Part shown: positions 7,001-8,818 of the stretch, piece after piece
How the letters are laid out: the number at the start of each line of letters is the position of its first letter
Position numbering within the stretch: position 1 is the first letter of the stretch
Source of the DNA: Planctomycetota bacterium
GTDB lineage: Bacteria; Planctomycetota; Planctomycetia; Pirellulales; Thermoguttaceae
Direction of reading: 5' to 3'
DNA: 8,818 nucleotides
NCBI GenBank assembly: GCA_015661985.1
Contig: DQVB01000497.1
Coordinates: forward strand, 1 to 8,818
Translations under genes and position numbers: made by a program
Notes under the pieces: generated by a model
The model's input: the letters and a program-made list of their open reading frames with translations, nothing else
What the model was told of the DNA's origin: nothing
Databases searched by the model: none

Positions 7001-7196
7001 CCGCATCGGGGCAGCGCGGCAGGTGTCTGGTCAGCTGGTCGGCCATCACGGCCAGAAGGTCCAGCGTGATGCCGCTGGTGGCAATCCGCACCAGGTTGCC
7101 GTGGGCCCGCCGCCGGTCCGTCACCGCCAAACGCGCAAGCCACGGCTCGGCAGCGTGGAAATCGTCCAGGTAGCGGCGAACTAGCTCGATCTCCAT
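4080..7196 (-). CDS. glnE: GlnE, bifunctional glutamine synthetase adenylyltransferase/adenylyl-removing enzyme
   Basis: Cytoplasmic regulator of nitrogen assimilation. It adds AMP to a tyrosine of glutamine synthetase (switching it off) and removes it again, in response to glutamine and PII protein. The 1038 residues match a full-length GlnE of two related nucleotidyltransferase halves. The N-terminal, adenylyl-removing half has MGKLGGVELNYSSDVDLLFLY (227-247) with the metal-binding pair Asp240/Asp242, then RVDLRLRPEGRQGP (287-300) and a GLGGIRDVEF helical segment (385-394). The C-terminal, adenylylating half has LGKLGGQELNYHSDLDIIFLY (756-776) with Asp769/Asp771, then QVDVRLRPTGRSG (822-834) and GPGGIVDIEF (916-925). 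Both active sites look intact. I start at the ATG at 7196; a TTG at 7235 adds 13 residues without family character, and neither has a clear Shine-Dalgarno. It lies 116 bp downstream of miaB on the same strand. No glutamine synthetase or PII gene is in the window. Confidence 0.97.
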   Translation of the reverse strand: MEIELVRRYLDDFHAAEPWLARLAVTDRRRAHGNLVRIATSGITLDLLAVMADQLTRHLPRCPDADMALNNLDHFVAASRNPLAVGTLFQRDPEALPTLIQICSTSQHLSDLLIADPGSYDLLRMTAGQPVARQYLVDELCAEVAALAYDEGVMRTLRQFKRREILRIAYGDIVRQQSVRTVTAQISYVADAVLEAALQAAWRKLVEKRGVPRGPHGQPARFVVVAMGKLGGVELNYSSDVDLLFLYDHDGTTDGRRSWSNAEFFDRLAREYVRLLTEPTELGSAYRVDLRLRPEGRQGPIARTVASALEYYDSRGRTWERQAFIKARPVAGDLDLGYTFLEQLQPWIYRRYLSQADISGIKALKRRIDHRVERQGTDARNVKTGLGGIRDVEFVIQFLQLVNGGDQPEVRTGNTLEAIARLEKVGCLTNLERSLLEANYSFLRKIEHRLQIMFDLQTHTQPEDREELRKLALRMGYTDSPSQSALEAYLEDYRSRTRENRRILDHLLQDAFADDVQTAAEVDLVLDPDPPEDRIVDVLRRYAFRDPKQAYHNLMSLAEERIRFLSTRRCRLFLASIAPQLLRAIAETPDPDATLVQLDKVSGSLGGKGVLWELFSFHPPSLRLCVELCAYSPFLAEILITNPGMLDGLMDSLMLDKLPAREAMEKSLAELCRAAEDLDPILHSFKNDHLLRVGARDLLGKEEITAITRSLSDIAETCLAEIAAREYEKLIGRFGVPMAESGPAAGQPSQMAVLALGKLGGQELNYHSDLDIIFLYEADGHTADPRGGRTCERTTNQHFFSEWGQRIIKATSHLSAYGRLYQVDVRLRPTGRSGALATSLDEFARYFAEEHGQLWERQALCKARVVVGPPRIAQAAREVVARAAFDHPWHGDHARQIRQMRGRLEQTVAGGNLKRGPGGIVDIEFLVQMLQLKYGRHAPEIRCPNTLQALRALHEAGYLAEEDFQFLSSSYRFLRTLESRLRLTSLTPRDQLPDDPKELAKLAHLMRSPTAEALQADCEAFATETRKRFDRIFDHHQR

Positions 7197-7312
7197 CAGC
7201 GCAACGGCAACCGGCGCCCGTCGGACAGTCCTCAAGCAGCAAGAAACACCCTCTGCCCCTCAGTATGCGAAAACGGAGCTGGAGATTCCAGAGCCATCGA
7301 AAACCCGCGGCC

Positions 7313-8722
7313 TCAGCACTCCACACCCACCACGGAGACCACCCGGCCGAAAAGCGTCACCGCCGTGGTGTCGTAGATCCGCACCGGCACGATCGAGCCG
7401 GCCAGGCCCCGGGGGCTGTCGAAGACCACGATCCGGTCGCACACGGTGCGCCCCGTGAGCTGCACCACCGGGCCGTCCTGCTTCCGCCCCGTCTTGCTCG
7501 GCCCTTCGACCAGGACTTCCACCGTGCGGCCGCGGAAGGCCAGGTTCTCTTGCTCGCTGATCGCGTTCTGCACAGCCAACAGCTCGTTGTTCCGCCGCCG
7601 CTTCACCTCGTCCGGCACGTCGTCGGCGTATCGCTCGGCCGCCTTGGTGCCGGTCCGCGGGCTGTACTTGAAGATGAAACTGTTCTTGAACCGCGACTCC
7701 TCGACCAGCCGCACCGTCTCCCGGAAATCCTCTTCCGTCTCGCCGGGAAAACCGACGATGAAGTCACTGGTCACAGCCGCCTCGGGCACCGTCTGGCGGA
7801 CGCGCGCCAGCATCTCGCGATAGGCCTCCACCGTGTAGCCCCGCTGCATCCGCCGCAGAATCCGGTTCGAACCGCTCTGGGCAGGCACGTGCAGGTAGGG
7901 CGTAACCTTGGGCAGATCGCGGACCGCCTGCAGCAGTTCGTCCGTCATGAAGCTGGGGAAGTTGGTGACGAACCTGATCCGGCGAATGCCTTCCGTGTCA
8001 TGGATCCGGTAGAGCAGGTCCGCCAGCCGCACGGTGCGTCCGCCCGAGGTGGCGCCGTAGTGGTTCACCGTCTGACCCAGCAGGGTCACCTCCAGACACC
8101 CCTGGTCGGCCAACTGCCGCACTTCCGCTTCGATCTCCTCCGGTGGCCGGCTCTGCTCCGGCCCCCGCACACTGGGCACGATGCAAAAACTACAGAACTT
8201 GTCGCACCCGAACATGATCCGCACCATGGCTTGGTGCGGCCGAGCCCGTACGCCGGGCTTGCGGACCGGATCATACCGGCGGAAGCTCCCCTGTACCTCG
8301 CTCCGCCGCCCGTCCCTTCGCCCCAGGCTGACCTCCAACTGCGGCCCCATGCCCGAAGCGACCCGCTCCAATAATTCGGGCAGGCGGCCCAGCTGCCCCG
8401 GACCCACCACCAAATCCACGTGGGGCGCCCGACGAAAGATCTCCTCCCGATCCTTTTGGGCCATGCACCCCAAGACCCCAATGATCTTGCCGGGATGCGT
8501 CCGTTTGATGTGCTTCAGCCGGCCCAAGGCGCTGTAGATTTTGTCCTCGGCGTGCTGCCGCACGCTGCACGTGTTGAACAGAATGGTATCCGCCTGACGC
8601 GGTGACGCGACCAGCTGATAGCCCGCCGCCGACAGCTGGCCGGCCACCAGTTCGCTGTCCAACACGTTCATTTGGCAGCCAACCGTCTCGATATACAGTT
8701 TCCTGTTCATCGATCGGTCCAA
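7313..8722 (-). CDS. miaB: MiaB, tRNA-2-methylthio-N6-dimethylallyladenosine synthase
   Basis: Radical SAM methylthiotransferase of 469 residues that adds a methylthio group to isopentenyladenosine at position 37 of tRNAs reading codons that start with U. The N-terminal domain has YIETVGCQMN (10-19) and the three cysteines for the auxiliary 4Fe-4S cluster (Cys16, Cys52, Cys86). The radical SAM motif FGCDKFCSFC (171-180) gives Cys173, Cys177 and Cys180, followed by IVPSVRGPEQSR (181-192). HVPAQSGSNRILRRMQRGYT (278-297) and DFIVGFPGETEEDF (320-333) are typical of MiaB, and a TRAM domain (about 395-462) closes the protein. The N-terminal pattern and QSGS motif favour MiaB over the relatives MtaB and RimO. 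The TTG start at 8722 is supported by AGGAGG 7 nt upstream; an ATG four codons later is 19 nt from it, too far. It is the first gene of the minus-strand run and may be cotranscribed with glnE. Confidence 0.95.
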   Translation of the reverse strand: MDRSMNRKLYIETVGCQMNVLDSELVAGQLSAAGYQLVASPRQADTILFNTCSVRQHAEDKIYSALGRLKHIKRTHPGKIIGVLGCMAQKDREEIFRRAPHVDLVVGPGQLGRLPELLERVASGMGPQLEVSLGRRDGRRSEVQGSFRRYDPVRKPGVRARPHQAMVRIMFGCDKFCSFCIVPSVRGPEQSRPPEEIEAEVRQLADQGCLEVTLLGQTVNHYGATSGGRTVRLADLLYRIHDTEGIRRIRFVTNFPSFMTDELLQAVRDLPKVTPYLHVPAQSGSNRILRRMQRGYTVEAYREMLARVRQTVPEAAVTSDFIVGFPGETEEDFRETVRLVEESRFKNSFIFKYSPRTGTKAAERYADDVPDEVKRRRNNELLAVQNAISEQENLAFRGRTVEVLVEGPSKTGRKQDGPVVQLTGRTVCDRIVVFDSPRGLAGSIVPVRIYDTTAVTLFGRVVSVVGVEC

Positions 8723-8729
8723 CAGCTCG

Positions 8730-8735
8730 CCTCCT
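8730..8735 (-). promoter_or_regulatory. Strong Shine-Dalgarno deciding a TTG start for miaB
   Basis: On the minus strand the sequence reads AGGAGG, then 7 nt (CGAGCTG), then TTG at 8722. This is near-ideal spacing for the TTG. The nearest ATG (8710) lies 19 nt from the AGGAGG. It is the clearest ribosome binding site in the window. Confidence 0.75.
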
Positions 8736-8818
8736 CGATCAGTTCAGACGCCACGCCCCGGCGACGCCGATCGCCTCGGCGCCGGCCATCGACCCCGACC
8801 GCGGGGCGTCCGCCCCCC
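8736..8818. other. Region upstream of miaB, no gene seen
   Basis: Only about 80 bp of very GC-rich sequence remain before the window edge. A hairpin with one mismatch (arms around 8762-8770 and 8776-8784, loop TCGCC) is present but is followed by no T-run on either strand. No promoter hexamers stand out. Whether this is the end of another gene or the miaB promoter region cannot be decided from what is included. Confidence 0.35.

Noticed and set aside
4026..7184. Plus-strand open frame of 1052 codons opposite glnE
   Set aside because: Its codons are in exact register with glnE codons, so a stop would need a TTA, CTA or TCA codon in glnE, and such codons are avoided at this GC content. The frame ends precisely at the one CTA (Leu5 of GlnE). 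The product has no domain pattern, while GlnE is unmistakable.
7265..8374. Plus-strand open frame of 369 codons opposite miaB
   Set aside because: Same in-register shadow effect; MiaB motifs on the other strand are clear.
8761..8784. GC-rich hairpin upstream of miaB as a possible terminator of an upstream gene
   Set aside because: The stem has a mismatch and no T-run follows on either strand; in such GC-rich sequence it may be chance.
1..8818. Mobile element genes, CRISPR array, tRNA or rRNA genes
   Set aside because: No transposase or integrase motifs, no regularly spaced repeats beyond the two-copy 29-mer, and no tRNA- or rRNA-like sequence was recognised.

Overview
The window is GC-rich bacterial DNA. 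All confident genes are on the minus strand. Read in the direction of transcription (high to low coordinates), they are miaB (tRNA methylthiotransferase), glnE (glutamine synthetase adenylyltransferase/adenylyl-removing enzyme), a gap of about 1 kb without a confident gene, then feoA and feoB (ferrous iron uptake). Codons end mostly in G or C, and TTA, CTA and TCA are nearly absent. This leaves very long open frames antisense to the genes, which I treat as shadows. GlnE is found only in some phyla, among them Proteobacteria, Actinobacteria, Planctomycetota and Acidobacteria. Together with the FeoB sequence style and the hairpin-rich gap, it makes me lean towards a planctomycete-like bacterium. 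That is a weak, memory-based inference.

Region by region: 1-269 lies downstream of feoB and holds nothing convincing beyond small palindromes. feoB (270-2507) and feoA (2826-3086) form an iron-uptake pair, unusual in having about 318 bp between them. A good Fur-box match (3130-3149) sits about 43 bp upstream of the preferred feoA start, so the pair is probably iron-repressed. From about 3150 to 4079 there is a stretch with no recognisable gene. It carries a 29-bp direct repeat (27/29 identical) and several perfect or near-perfect hairpins between 3430 and 3740. Close to glnE it has a short plus-strand frame with coding-like third positions that may be a gene remnant. glnE (4080-7196) and miaB (7313-8722) follow, 116 bp apart and probably co-oriented housekeeping genes. 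The first 96 bp upstream of miaB contain its strong ribosome binding site.

Functionally there are two parts. One is an Fe(II) import module: FeoB is the membrane permease with a cytoplasmic G domain, FeoA its small SH3-like partner, and Fur-type repression would switch it off when iron is plentiful. The other is a pair of housekeeping genes for nitrogen control (GlnE) and tRNA modification (MiaB, an iron-sulfur enzyme). I found no undescribed multi-gene system. The part most worth a second look is the repeat and hairpin cluster at 3430-3740.
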